In this document: piece after piece, positions 50,386-58,042 of the stretch | How positions within the stretch are numbered: the stretch's first letter is position 1 | How the letters are laid out: each line of letters starts with the position of its first letter | Assembly: GCA_964511075.1 (NCBI GenBank) | Contig: CAZEDM010000005.1 | Location: 124,001 to 188,000 of the forward strand | Source of the DNA: CAZEDM01 sp964511075 | GTDB lineage: Bacteria > Zixibacteria > MSB-5A5 > RBG-16-43-9 | Direction of reading: 5' to 3' | DNA: 64,000 bases | Position numbers and translations under genes: made by a program | Notes under the pieces: generated by a model | Told to the model about the DNA's origin: nothing | Database searches by the model: none | The model's input: the letters and a program-made list of their open reading frames with translations, nothing else

Positions 50386-52287
50386 CTATTCTAAGAGTTT
50401 AAGCCTTTCTTGAGCCAAGAGCTTTTCCTCATAACCGGAGGGCAGATGCAGTACCTGCTGATAATAATCTATTGCTTTTTCCTTTTCACCTTTCAGCTCA
50501 TATAACTTGCCTAAATCCAGGTAAACTTTTCCCAAATAGAAGGGCCTGTCTTCCAAAAATTCTGCTATCTGAAAAGTGACCAAAGCTGAATCCAACGCTC
50601 CTAAGGACAGGTAGAGCTCCCCGATCTTCACATAGGGGTTGGCGAAAAGACCTCCGCTGGATGAAAGGTAATGAGTGGAAGACCGCAAGCCCGAATATAG
50701 ATTTGCCTGTGCTCTCAGGCTGTCACCCTCTGCAGAATAAACTTTGGCTAAACCCGAATATATCTCCGCCCAGTCCGATACCCCGGGATTTAGGCTCTTG
50801 GCCTTCTCAAAGCTCTGTTTGGCTTGGTCAAAGTTTCCCTGACCCAGAAGGATCTCCCCTAATTTAATCTGAGGAGCAGCGTAGTTCGAATCCAAGCTCA
50901 AAGCCTTGAGGTATTCTATCCTGGCTGAATCTTTATCCCCCTGCACAAGATATAAACTACCCAGAATGAAACAATCGCCAGCATTCAGCGTATCGATCAG
51001 GGTCATCTGCTTATAGACCCTCTGAGCCTCTTTGTAATCTCCCAGGGAAAAATAGGCTCCTCCCAGCTTGTTTAAGATTCGCAGGATATTTTCTCGCTCC
51101 GAGTATCGGGTATAGATTTTTAAGGCATCCTCTAAGAGCTTAGCGGCTTTTGCATAATATCTGTAATCCAACCTTCTATCCGCTATCGGCTCCAACTCCT
51201 TCTCGTCCCACTTGTACTTATCCAGAAAGGAAAGCCATTCCTCTTCCATCTGGGAGAAGGTTTTGTTATATACCTTTTCGAAAACCGAATCGAAACTCAG
51301 ATCTGTGACCTGAGAGTAGAACTTCTTGAATCCATCCATACCATAGATATCGATCAGGTAGCTGGTAAAGGAATATGCCTGAATTAAAGCGGTCTGCACT
51401 GGAGCTTTTCTGTAGTCTGAACTTATCTTGAGTTGGGACAGAGGTATAAGAGAGCCTTCCTCCTTGAGTTTCTTGGCGTAATAATGACTTAACTCCAAAT
51501 AACCTGAAACACCCTCTGCCACAAAGGCAGGCGCATACCCCCAGTACTCGTATAAAAGAAGAAGCAGGGGGCCCGGAAAATCAACGCTCTCCCTCTCCTT
51601 TTCAAAAAGCACGTAGATCTTATGCTTGCTCGGAGCCAGGCTTATATTCAGTCTCTGGTCCCAGACCGCCTCGGGGATCTCGCAGGGACAGATGAAATAG
51701 TCGATCTTATGGGTCTGCGGATAGTCGAACCTGAAATAACGTTTTATCCCGTCATAATCCAACTCCAGATAGTTTTTATTCATATTATAGAAAAACTCAG
51801 CCAGGGAGTTCTCCATAAAGGTGAAGGCGTAGTGGACGCTCTCTTTATAGAACCAAAGGGTATCCGTAATAAGATAACTGCAGTGATCTTCCTTCTCCCT
51901 AAATCTTCTTGGGGTAAGCTCCAGCAGAAACACCCTGTCTTTTTTCAGCTTGATATCTTTTATGATATAGGTGTGCTCCAAGCCCATAAGAAAATTTTTG
52001 AAAATCTTTTCCATCTCCGGAGCCAAGGTGAAAAGGCTTAAATTCAGGTGAAGGCTTGTGCTGTCCAGCTTCTGGAAGTTTATATTTAAGGTGAAATTGC
52101 CTACGAACATAGAGGCGTTAACCCCCTCCCTGACCTCGAACTCCCTTTCATCCACAGTGGAAAAGCTTAAGGAATCCCCTTTTATCCCCTCCTTCAATTT
52201 TAACCCTACCTCAAGATAGGTTGAGGCAAATGCATTAGAAAGGCTCAGGGTTAAAATAAAAGCCATTAAAAAAAGTGAAGTCTTCAT
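50386..52287 (-). CDS. Exported TPR protein with degenerate peptidase-MA-like domain
   Basis: This protein of about 633 residues has a signal peptide (about 1-22), a beta-rich N-terminal region and a gluzincin-like segment. TPR repeats follow (about 370-633, such as GGAYFSLGDYKEAQRVYKQM and IKLGEILLGQGNFDQAKQSF). In the middle (about 220-330), AFVAEGVSGYLELS and SFTSYLIDIYGMDGFKKFYSQV match the layout of Peptidase_MA proteins, where H-E-x-x-H precedes W-x-x-E-G-x-x-x-Y. Here the expected HExxH is LLLLYEY, so the zinc site is lost and it should be an inactive homologue. The second ATG (52287) has GAGG at a better distance than 52293. It sits between endonuclease IV and the VWA gene. Confidence 0.82.
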   Translation of the reverse strand: MKTSLFLMAFILTLSLSNAFASTYLEVGLKLKEGIKGDSLSFSTVDEREFEVREGVNASMFVGNFTLNINFQKLDSTSLHLNLSLFTLAPEMEKIFKNFLMGLEHTYIIKDIKLKKDRVFLLELTPRRFREKEDHCSYLITDTLWFYKESVHYAFTFMENSLAEFFYNMNKNYLELDYDGIKRYFRFDYPQTHKIDYFICPCEIPEAVWDQRLNISLAPSKHKIYVLFEKERESVDFPGPLLLLLYEYWGYAPAFVAEGVSGYLELSHYYAKKLKEEGSLIPLSQLKISSDYRKAPVQTALIQAYSFTSYLIDIYGMDGFKKFYSQVTDLSFDSVFEKVYNKTFSQMEEEWLSFLDKYKWDEKELEPIADRRLDYRYYAKAAKLLEDALKIYTRYSERENILRILNKLGGAYFSLGDYKEAQRVYKQMTLIDTLNAGDCFILGSLYLVQGDKDSARIEYLKALSLDSNYAAPQIKLGEILLGQGNFDQAKQSFEKAKSLNPGVSDWAEIYSGLAKVYSAEGDSLRAQANLYSGLRSSTHYLSSSGGLFANPYVKIGELYLSLGALDSALVTFQIAEFLEDRPFYLGKVYLDLGKLYELKGEKEKAIDYYQQVLHLPSGYEEKLLAQERLKLLE

Positions 52288-52297
52288 CTTCATAACC

Positions 52298-53137
52298 TCA
52301 TCCTCTGTATAGTTTCTTTAAGGTGTTTAAGTTCTTCTTATCCCATTCCTCCTCCTTGGGGGTTTCTAAAATCTTGGGTATATTCTCAAATCTTTTATCG
52401 TTTAAAATAAGCCCGAAAGCATCTAACCCTATAAATCCCTTACCGATATGCTCGTGCCGGTCAACCCTGGTGCCCAGGTCTTTTTTGGAATCGTTCAGAT
52501 GTATTGCCTTCAACCTGTTTAATCCTATTATCCTATCAAACTGCTTAAAAGTCTCATCATAAGTTTTCTTATCTCTGATATCATAACCTGCGGCAAAGGT
52601 GTGAGCGGTATCATAACACACACCTAACCTTTTGTTCCCCTCTGTCGATTCTATGATCTCCGCTAACTGTTCAAATTTGTGACCCAGAGTGCTCCCCTGC
52701 CCGGCAGTTGTTTCCAAGCAGATCTGGGTTTTAAAGTTTTTGCTTTTGGAATGAACCCAGGACAAAGATTCTGCAATCCTTTTTATTCCTTTCCTTTCAT
52801 CTGGATTTGATCCGGGATGCATAACTAAAAAGGGCAAACCCAACTTCTCTGAACGAGTCAATTCCAAAAGCAGTGCCTCTCTTGATTTTTGCAGAAGCTC
52901 CTTATCGCCTGAGGCGATATTTATGAGGTAGGAATCATGACCTACAACTGATGTTATCCCTGTCTCCTTTTGGGCCTGTTTGAATTTCTCTATATCCTCA
53001 GGGGTCAGCTCTTTTGCTTTCCATTGATTGGCGCTTTTGGTGAAAATCTGGATGGTGGTGCATCCAAGCTCTTTGCCTGAATGAAGGGAGTTGAAAAATC
53101 CACCTGCGATTGACATATGTGCACCGATTAGAAGCAC
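52298..53137 (-). CDS. nfo: Deoxyribonuclease IV (AP endonuclease, endonuclease IV)
   Basis: This enzyme of about 279 residues cleaves at abasic sites using three zinc ions. It has LIGAHMSIAGGFFNSLHSGKEL, IQIFTKSANQWKAKEL, VGHDSYLINIAS, LVMHPGSNPDERKGI, ICLETTAGQGSTLGHKFEQL, GVCYDTAHTFAAGYDI, IHLNDSKKDLGTRVDRHEHI and GKGFIG, the full set of family motifs. The start is GTG 53137 with GGAGGA upstream. An upstream in-frame extension is translated repeat sequence (53148-53216) and is rejected. It is embedded in the Bat-type operon between DUF58 and TPR genes, an unusual place for a DNA-repair gene. Confidence 0.94.
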   Translation of the reverse strand: MLLIGAHMSIAGGFFNSLHSGKELGCTTIQIFTKSANQWKAKELTPEDIEKFKQAQKETGITSVVGHDSYLINIASGDKELLQKSREALLLELTRSEKLGLPFLVMHPGSNPDERKGIKRIAESLSWVHSKSKNFKTQICLETTAGQGSTLGHKFEQLAEIIESTEGNKRLGVCYDTAHTFAAGYDIRDKKTYDETFKQFDRIIGLNRLKAIHLNDSKKDLGTRVDRHEHIGKGFIGLDAFGLILNDKRFENIPKILETPKEEEWDKKNLNTLKKLYRG

Positions 53138-53147
53138 TGTTCCTCCT

Positions 53148-53216
53148 TGAATTTCCCTCCTTTGTAGGGAGGGATAGAGGGAGGGTGAACCCCTCCCTCT
53201 ATGGGAGAGGGAATTT
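53148..53216. repeat. Nested palindromic repeat, CTCTCCC/GGGAGAG family
   Basis: Hairpins CCCTCCTTTGTAGGGAGGG and CCCTCCCTCTATGGGAGAGGG lie in the 82-base gap between the DUF58 gene and nfo, directly upstream of the nfo ribosome site. Confidence 0.8.
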
Positions 53217-53219
53217 ATA

Positions 53220-54113
53220 TTACCACAGCCTCTGCCTCTTATTAAGATACGCAAACAAAGCCCTGTCAAAAGGAACAGAGGTGTCCAATCTCACATAATC
53301 TACCATACTCTCTCTGCATTCCAAAGTATATCTGTTCAACAGCTCGTTCATCTTCTCCTGATACACTCTTCTTACCTGCCAGGGAGAGGTCATAATCTCC
53401 TCTCTGGTCTCCAAGTCTTTAAAAACCGCTTGGTTCTCGAAGGCGAAGCTTTTCTCCTTGGAGTCTAATATATGAAATACGATTACCTCATGCTTTTTAT
53501 GCCTGAAATGTTTCAGCCCTGTGATTATCTCCTCAGGCTGGTCAAAGAGGTCAGATAAAAGTATTATCAGACCTCTTCTTTTTATCCTCTCTGCCATCTG
53601 ATGCAGGGTTGAGCTAATATCAGTGGTCTCAGAGGGTGAAAGTTTATCTAACTCTTTTAAAAGGTTATGCAGATGGCTTAAAGTCGACTTGGGCGGGATA
53701 TACTTTCTTATCCTCCGGTCGAATACCACCAGCCCCACAGAATCCCTTTGTTTGAGCATCAGGTAGGACAAAGCCGCGCAAAGATAGGAAGCATATTCCA
53801 ATTTATTTATCCCATTGGAGGAATAACCCATAGAGCCTGAAATATCCAGAAGCAGATAAGCCTTTAAATTAGTCTCTTCCTCGAATTCCTTGACAAAATA
53901 CCTGTCTGCCTTGCCGTAGACTTTCCAGTCGATATTCCTCAAGGGGTCACCCGGCATATACTGCCTGTGCTCGGCAAACTCAACTGAAAAGCCGTGATAG
54001 GGACTGCGATGCAGTCCAGCAATAAACCCCTCCACCACCAACCTTGCCTTAATCTCAATCCCGGCGAGCTTGGATACAACCTCCGGTCTCAAAAATCTGC
54101 GATGATCTTGCAT
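53220..54113 (-). CDS. DUF58-domain protein (Bat-type system)
   Basis: This protein of about 297 residues has the DUF58 core: SPYHGFSVEFAEHRQYMPGD, IDWKVYGKADRYFVKEFEEE and the VWA-like LLDISGSMGYSS (a complete D-x-S-x-S), VGLVVFDRRI and LIILLSDLFDQ. It is the usual partner of MoxR ATPases and probably a chaperone or substrate in metal-cofactor or envelope assembly. The start is placed at ATG 54113, since the 40 residues upstream come from a palindromic repeat and GGAGAG lies about 12 bases before this ATG. The gene lies downstream of moxR and two small genes. Confidence 0.9.
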   Translation of the reverse strand: MQDHRRFLRPEVVSKLAGIEIKARLVVEGFIAGLHRSPYHGFSVEFAEHRQYMPGDPLRNIDWKVYGKADRYFVKEFEEETNLKAYLLLDISGSMGYSSNGINKLEYASYLCAALSYLMLKQRDSVGLVVFDRRIRKYIPPKSTLSHLHNLLKELDKLSPSETTDISSTLHQMAERIKRRGLIILLSDLFDQPEEIITGLKHFRHKKHEVIVFHILDSKEKSFAFENQAVFKDLETREEIMTSPWQVRRVYQEKMNELLNRYTLECRESMVDYVRLDTSVPFDRALFAYLNKRQRLW

Positions 54114-54119
54114 ATCTAT

Positions 54120-54236
54120 TTGGAACTCTCCGCCAAATGCGGGGTTAATGCTGGAAGTCTTTAAGACCTCCGCTACATTTCCACAACTATTTTGGTGGCT
54201 CAGGCATCTTGCCTGAGCATATTGAACAGACAAGAA
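54120..54236. repeat. Palindromic repeats upstream of the DUF58 gene
   Basis: GGAAGTCTTTAAGACCTCCGCTACA and TCAGGCATCTTGCCTGA, then ACAGACAAGAACGTCTGT, form a chain of small hairpins. A similar ACAGGCAAGATGTCTGT motif occurs at 54494-54514. Translating this chain produces a false N-terminal extension of the DUF58 gene. Confidence 0.7.
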
Positions 54237-54244
54237 CGTCTGTT

Positions 54245-54439
54245 CTACCTTTTTTCTTTCAGTTCCCCTATCTCCTTTTCCACCTCTTTGAGCTCCTCTT
54301 CCAAATCCCTTTTATATTCCTCCAACATCTTCAGATATTCCTCTTTTTTGGGAAATCTCCAGGGTCCGCGAAAATAGAAGCCAAAGGGTGGAAACCCAAA
54401 ATCAAATCCAAAGTCTTTGAATCTAAACCCTTTTCTCAT
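54245..54439 (-). CDS. Small protein with aromatic/Gly-rich head and coiled-coil tail
   Basis: This 64-residue protein starts at ATG 54439, with GAGGA seven bases upstream. The N-terminal half is rich in Phe and Gly (KDFGFDFGFPPFGFYFRGPW). The C-terminal half is a charged heptad helix (KKEEYLKMLEEYKRDLEEEL and beyond) predicted to form a coiled coil. The architecture resembles short proteins with a C-terminal coiled coil found beside oxidoreductase or Mrp genes, but I do not recognise it. It lies in the moxR-DUF58 operon. Confidence 0.65.
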   Translation of the reverse strand: MRKGFRFKDFGFDFGFPPFGFYFRGPWRFPKKEEYLKMLEEYKRDLEEELKEVEKEIGELKEKR

Positions 54440-54563
54440 ATCTTGTTCCTCGCGATACTTCGATAACTTAGACATCCTTACCTGAATCCACAGAACAGGC
54501 AAGATGTCTGTTCTACCTTTAAAAATTACTCCTTGCTAATGGCTACTTGCTACCTGCTACAGG

Positions 54564-54962
54564 CTAAAAGGAAAATCTTATCCCGAACTGGTTTACCGGC
54601 TTATCCACGAAGGTCCCTATTATCCTCTGATAGTTCAAGCCGATAACAGCTTTAGTGTTCGCAGAGCTAAATACAGAATATATATCTTTGACTAACCCGA
54701 ACTCAAAATAGTGACAGATCTTATCCTTCTCCTGCAGGTTCCGGTCGAAATCCCCGGTTATCTCCAAGGTAAACCAGGTGCCCAGCTTAAAACTGTTAAT
54801 CATAACTATCTGCAGGGTCTGACCCGCATCTCCCCAATCATCATAGGCATTCTGGTAAAGTGAGATATTATTGGAAATAGGGTTTACCTCAAAGGTCTGA
54901 GAGAAAACAAATGTCGGCAGAATCAGGATGAAAAAAAGAAAAATGAAAATCTTTTTTTTCAC
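54564..54962 (-). CDS. Small exported protein, beta-strand-rich, possible outer-membrane barrel fragment
   Basis: This 132-residue protein has a clear signal peptide (about 1-21, cleavage at V-F-S-Q). The mature part alternates hydrophobic and polar residues (IVMINSFKLGTWFTLEITGD, YFEFGLVKDIYSVFS, AVIGLNYQRIIGTF) and ends in Phe, as outer-membrane strands do. It is short for a barrel and could be a multimeric or truncated one. The start is GTG 54962 with GGAGG five bases upstream. It is the gene next after moxR. Confidence 0.7.
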   Translation of the reverse strand: MKKKIFIFLFFILILPTFVFSQTFEVNPISNNISLYQNAYDDWGDAGQTLQIVMINSFKLGTWFTLEITGDFDRNLQEKDKICHYFEFGLVKDIYSVFSSANTKAVIGLNYQRIIGTFVDKPVNQFGIRFSF

Positions 54963-54986
54963 TCTTCCCTCCTTTAAAAAATAACT

Positions 54987-55061
54987 CTGAAGTGTAAAGC
55001 TTCAGCTTTACCTAGTACAAACGGAAAAATATTTTGATAAACCTAAAGGTTTATACTCCAG
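54987..55061. repeat. Nested palindromic repeat, GTGTAAA/TTTATAC family
   Basis: Outer arms CTGAAGTGTAAA and TTTATACTCCAG enclose GTAAAGCTTCAGCTTTAC and ATAAACCTAAAGGTTTAT. It lies between moxR and the small exported gene. Confidence 0.8.
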
Positions 55062-55066
55062 CCGTC

Positions 55067-56095
55067 TTAATCTTTTTCCTTTATATCCTCTAACAATTTC
55101 TGAATAATCTCAAATGTCCCCACTCCATCTGCCTCCGCATTGAAGCTGGTTACGATTCGGTGACGCAAAACCGGAAGGGCAACCGCTTTGACGTCTTCAC
55201 AGGAAGGGGTATATCTTCCATCCAGAATAGCCTTGGTCTTTGCTCCTAAGATCATATACTGAGAGGCTCTGGGACCTGCTCCCCAGGTTACCCAGTTCTT
55301 TACATAATCTAAAGCCTTGTCCATCCCAGGCGGATCAGTTGACTGGGGACGGGTGTATCTGGCAAGTTTCACTGCATAATCTATCACATGATCTGATACT
55401 GGAACCTTTCGGGCAAGCTTCTGCAATCTTACAATCTCCTCTGCACCCATAACCTTTTCCAAATCCCGGAAGTAGGCTGAAGTGGTGGTCTTGACTATTA
55501 AATTTTCCTCTTCTGAGGAAGGATAATCAATATATATGTTGAACATAAATCTGTCCAACTGAGCCTCAGGCAGAGGATAGGTCCCTTCCTGCTCTATGGG
55601 ATTCTGGGTGGCTAAGACAAAGAAAGGCTCAGACAACTTATAGGTTTCTCCCCCGGCTGTAACCTCGTGTTCCTGCATGGCCTGAAGCAAAGCTGACTGC
55701 GTCTTGGGTGGGGTTCTGTTTATCTCGTCTGCCAGGATTATATTGGCGAAAATCGGCCCCTGGATGAATTTAAAACTCCTATCGCCGCTAGTAACATTTT
55801 CCTGAATAATCTCCGTTCCGGTAATATCTGAGGGCATAAGGTCAGGGGTGAACTGAATACGGCTGAATTTCAAATCCAAAATCCTCGAGATCGTGCTGAT
55901 TAAAAGGGTTTTGGCTAATCCCGGGACACCGATCAAAAGACAGTGGCCATTGGAGAGAAGGGCAATTAAAAGCTCGTCTATCACCTTTTCCTGCCCGATG
56001 ATAACTTTCTGGATTTCCTTTTTAATCCTGTCTCTGGCTTCTCTTAACTTCTCAACTGCTATAAGGTCATCTTTTTCGGGTCTATTTTCTGTCAT
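55067..56095 (-). CDS. MoxR-family AAA+ ATPase
   Basis: This 342-residue ATPase has Walker A LIGVPGLAKTLL, Walker B IILADEINRTPPKTQSALLQ, sensor 1 VLATQNPIEQEGTYPLPEAQLDRF and the C-terminal lid with RASQYMILGAKTKAIL. MoxR proteins act with VWA-domain partners, here the DUF58 and BatA/VWA genes downstream, to remodel or mature protein complexes. The ATG has GGAGG four bases upstream. A sigma-70-type promoter is predicted at 56132-56159. It is the first gene of an operon that runs to about 47.6 kb. Confidence 0.94.
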   Translation of the reverse strand: MTENRPEKDDLIAVEKLREARDRIKKEIQKVIIGQEKVIDELLIALLSNGHCLLIGVPGLAKTLLISTISRILDLKFSRIQFTPDLMPSDITGTEIIQENVTSGDRSFKFIQGPIFANIILADEINRTPPKTQSALLQAMQEHEVTAGGETYKLSEPFFVLATQNPIEQEGTYPLPEAQLDRFMFNIYIDYPSSEEENLIVKTTTSAYFRDLEKVMGAEEIVRLQKLARKVPVSDHVIDYAVKLARYTRPQSTDPPGMDKALDYVKNWVTWGAGPRASQYMILGAKTKAILDGRYTPSCEDVKAVALPVLRHRIVTSFNAEADGVGTFEIIQKLLEDIKEKD

Positions 56096-56131
56096 CCAAC
56101 CTCCGGGAATTCCTTGTTTTCTCTATGTTTT

Positions 56132-56159
56132 ATATTAATACGCAAAAAAGATAAGTCAA
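56132..56159 (-). promoter_or_regulatory. Promoter of the moxR/Bat-type operon
   Basis: On the minus strand TTGACT (56154-56159) and TAATAT (56132-56137) are 16 bases apart, about 40 bases before the moxR start. Confidence 0.5.
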
Positions 56160-56224
56160 CTTAATTCTTGGGCTGTAAAAGGGAAATAGGGGATGATGCC
56201 AAGGGAGAAGCTATTATGATGCTA

Positions 56225-56320
56225 CGCTCTTCGTTGGTGTCCTCATCAACGGAGAAGGGGAGGCCCCTCTGAACAATATATATAAAATCTGAGTTATTGG
56301 TCAGGAGACCAATAATTAAC
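56225..56320. repeat. Palindromes between moxR and the NtrC-like gene
   Basis: CGTTGGTGTCCTCATCAACG, GGGGAGGCCCCTC and GTTATTGGTCAGGAGACCAATAAT are three adjacent inverted repeats. The first resembles the ...CGTTGGT / ACCAACG... hairpins at 2702 and 11157-11210. The last one may end the regulator transcript. Confidence 0.6.
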
Positions 56321-56328
56321 AGAAAAGA

Positions 56329-57762
56329 TTATTTTTTCTGAATCGACCCCTTTACTAAGCTTTGGAGATCGTAAGTGCTGATCTTATTATAAACCGTGGC
56401 TTTGCTCACCCCTAAAACCCTGGCAACGGTATCGATACATCCATCAGACGATTTTAAGGCCTGGGTATAGACTAATTTCTCAATCTCATCAAAGCTTAGC
56501 TTACCTAAGATAGGGCAACTATCTTTTGGGTTATCTTTAGTGCATTCTGTCCCCAAGAAGGAAGCTTTTTCCTTGAAAAACCCTTCCACTAAGTCCTTCA
56601 AAGTAATTAATCTGTCTGCTTTTTCACAAGCCAGAGAGATAGTATTTTCTAATTCCCGCACATTACCAGACCAGGTTTTTTCCTCTAAATATTTTTTAGC
56701 CTCAGAGGTTATCCCCAAAATCTCCTTACCAGTCCCTTTGGACTTTGCCTTTATAAAATAATCGATTAACAAAGGCAGATCTTCCTCTCTTTCTTTTAGA
56801 GAAGGAACTTTTATGGTCGAAACCTTCAATCTAAAATATAAATCCTCCCGGAAAAACCCCTGTTTGATTAAATCCTCGATTTCTTTATTGGTAGCAGAGA
56901 TAATCCTTACATCTAGATCTACAGGAGAGGTAGTTCCCAAAGGCTCCAGCTTTTTCTCTTCCACTATTTTTAGAAGTTTCGCCTGCAAATCTAAGGACAG
57001 ATCGCCGATCTCATTTAAGAATATAGTGCCTGAATTTGCGAGCAAAAATTTTCCGGGTCTTTCATCCACCTCAGTTGCCACCCTTCTTTTTATGCCGAAA
57101 AGCTCAGATTCCAATAAATTCTTGGGTATTGCCGGACAGTTGACTGATACAAAAGGTCCTTCTTTTCTTTTACCCAGATAATGAATTGCCTTAGCAGCCA
57201 AATCCTTGCCTGTGCCGGTTTCTCCTAAGAGCAAAACGGCGTAATCAGAGTCCAGGGAACCTTCTATCTGCTGAAACATCTTAACCATTAGCTCTGATTT
57301 ACCCACCAAGCCGAAGCTATTATATCTTTCAACCAGCTCTTTTTTCGTCTTATCCTTCCACTCTAAGGCTCTCTGCATCTTGAGTTTCAAAAATAGAAAA
57401 TCCTTTTGCATTGCGTCCCATTCCACATAATCATAAGCTCCTAAATGTAATGCCATCGCTGCTGAATCAAAATCCGCAAATGAGGTAACCATTATTATGG
57501 GGATATTCTTATCTATCTCCTTTATTTTCTTTAGAATTCTCAACCCCTCATTCTGCACATCTTCAATCGGACCTAAAAGCTCCTCTTTTTTTGCTTTGGC
57601 AAAGCTTTTATCCAAGAGAATCAGCTCATAATCATTCTGAGCCAAATCTCCTTGTAGGTTTTTACCATTATAGATATGAAAATATTCATAATCCTCGGAG
57701 ATGAACTGCTTGCAATAAGCAGTTATATCCTCTCCGTCATCTATGATTAAGACCTTGACCAT
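56329..57762 (-). CDS. NtrC-like AAA+ response regulator lacking the GAFTGA loop
   Basis: This 477-residue regulator has a receiver domain (1-130), an AAA+ domain (about 150-380) and a Fis-type helix-turn-helix (DTVARVLGVSKATVYNKIS, about 445-465). Walker A is GETGTGKD, and FLNEIGD is the Walker B region. The loop that is normally E-K-G-A-F-T-G-A is IKRRVATEVDERPGKF, so the sigma-54 contact motif is absent. The receiver has Asp51 and Thr93 but Glu114 in place of the conserved Lys. It also has an insertion at 55-72. It probably regulates with other polymerase forms or by ATP-driven assembly (inference). It is alone in its operon. Confidence 0.9.
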   Translation of the reverse strand: MVKVLIIDDGEDITAYCKQFISEDYEYFHIYNGKNLQGDLAQNDYELILLDKSFAKAKKEELLGPIEDVQNEGLRILKKIKEIDKNIPIIMVTSFADFDSAAMALHLGAYDYVEWDAMQKDFLFLKLKMQRALEWKDKTKKELVERYNSFGLVGKSELMVKMFQQIEGSLDSDYAVLLLGETGTGKDLAAKAIHYLGKRKEGPFVSVNCPAIPKNLLESELFGIKRRVATEVDERPGKFLLANSGTIFLNEIGDLSLDLQAKLLKIVEEKKLEPLGTTSPVDLDVRIISATNKEIEDLIKQGFFREDLYFRLKVSTIKVPSLKEREEDLPLLIDYFIKAKSKGTGKEILGITSEAKKYLEEKTWSGNVRELENTISLACEKADRLITLKDLVEGFFKEKASFLGTECTKDNPKDSCPILGKLSFDEIEKLVYTQALKSSDGCIDTVARVLGVSKATVYNKISTYDLQSLVKGSIQKK

Positions 57763-57820
57763 GAGTTAAAATCTCATCACTGAATAACCCTCTCCCTTGT
57801 CTGAAATCATTCCTTTTGCC

Positions 57821-57848
57821 AAGATAACCTCTTTTTCTCTTTCGTCAA
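57821..57848 (-). promoter_or_regulatory. Promoter of the NtrC-like gene
   Basis: On the minus strand TTGACG (57843-57848) and TATCTT (57821-57826) are 16 bases apart, about 60 bases before the ATG. Confidence 0.45.
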
Positions 57849-57865
57849 GCACTTTATCTCTATGG

Positions 57866-57910
57866 AGTGCATCGTCCGTGACGATGTTGCATTGACCCGG
57901 TCAATGCACT
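57866..57910. repeat. Nested palindromic repeat, AGTGCAT/ATGCACT type
   Basis: Outer arms AGTGCAT and ATGCACT enclose ATCGTCCGTGACGAT and TGCATTGACCCGGTCAATGCA. The left arm (TGGAGTGCATCGT) also appears inverted near 15993-16005. Confidence 0.8.
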
Positions 57911-57921
57911 CAATAGTTTTT

Positions 57922-57966
57922 AAAAGCCGCCGGACTTGTATGCTCTAAACCCGGTGGCTTTTATTT
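57922..57966. terminator. Intrinsic terminator between the propeller gene and the NtrC-like gene
   Basis: AAAAGCCGCCGG pairs with CCGGTGGCTTTT around a 17-base loop, with T-rich sequence on both sides. It most likely ends transcription of the propeller gene at 58043-59698, which would otherwise read into the regulator. Confidence 0.7.
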
Positions 57967-58042
57967 CCCCTCACGGAGTTCCTAATTCCCCACTACCTCA
58001 GCAGTATCATCCTCTTGGCTCTAATCCGCATTAAATTAAGCC

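Noticed and set aside
51622..52041. Plus-strand frame of 139 codons inside the TPR gene
   Set aside because: The opposite frame carries a signal peptide, a peptidase-MA-like layout and TPR repeats; the plus-strand frame has no recognisable features.
53138..53269. N-terminal extension of endonuclease IV
   Set aside because: The extra residues are a translation of the palindromic repeat at 53148-53216. The family starts directly at L-I-G-A-H, and GTG 53137 has its own GGAGGA.
54114..54233. N-terminal 40 residues of the DUF58 gene
   Set aside because: They are encoded by a chain of intergenic hairpins and do not resemble the family; ATG 54113 fits better.
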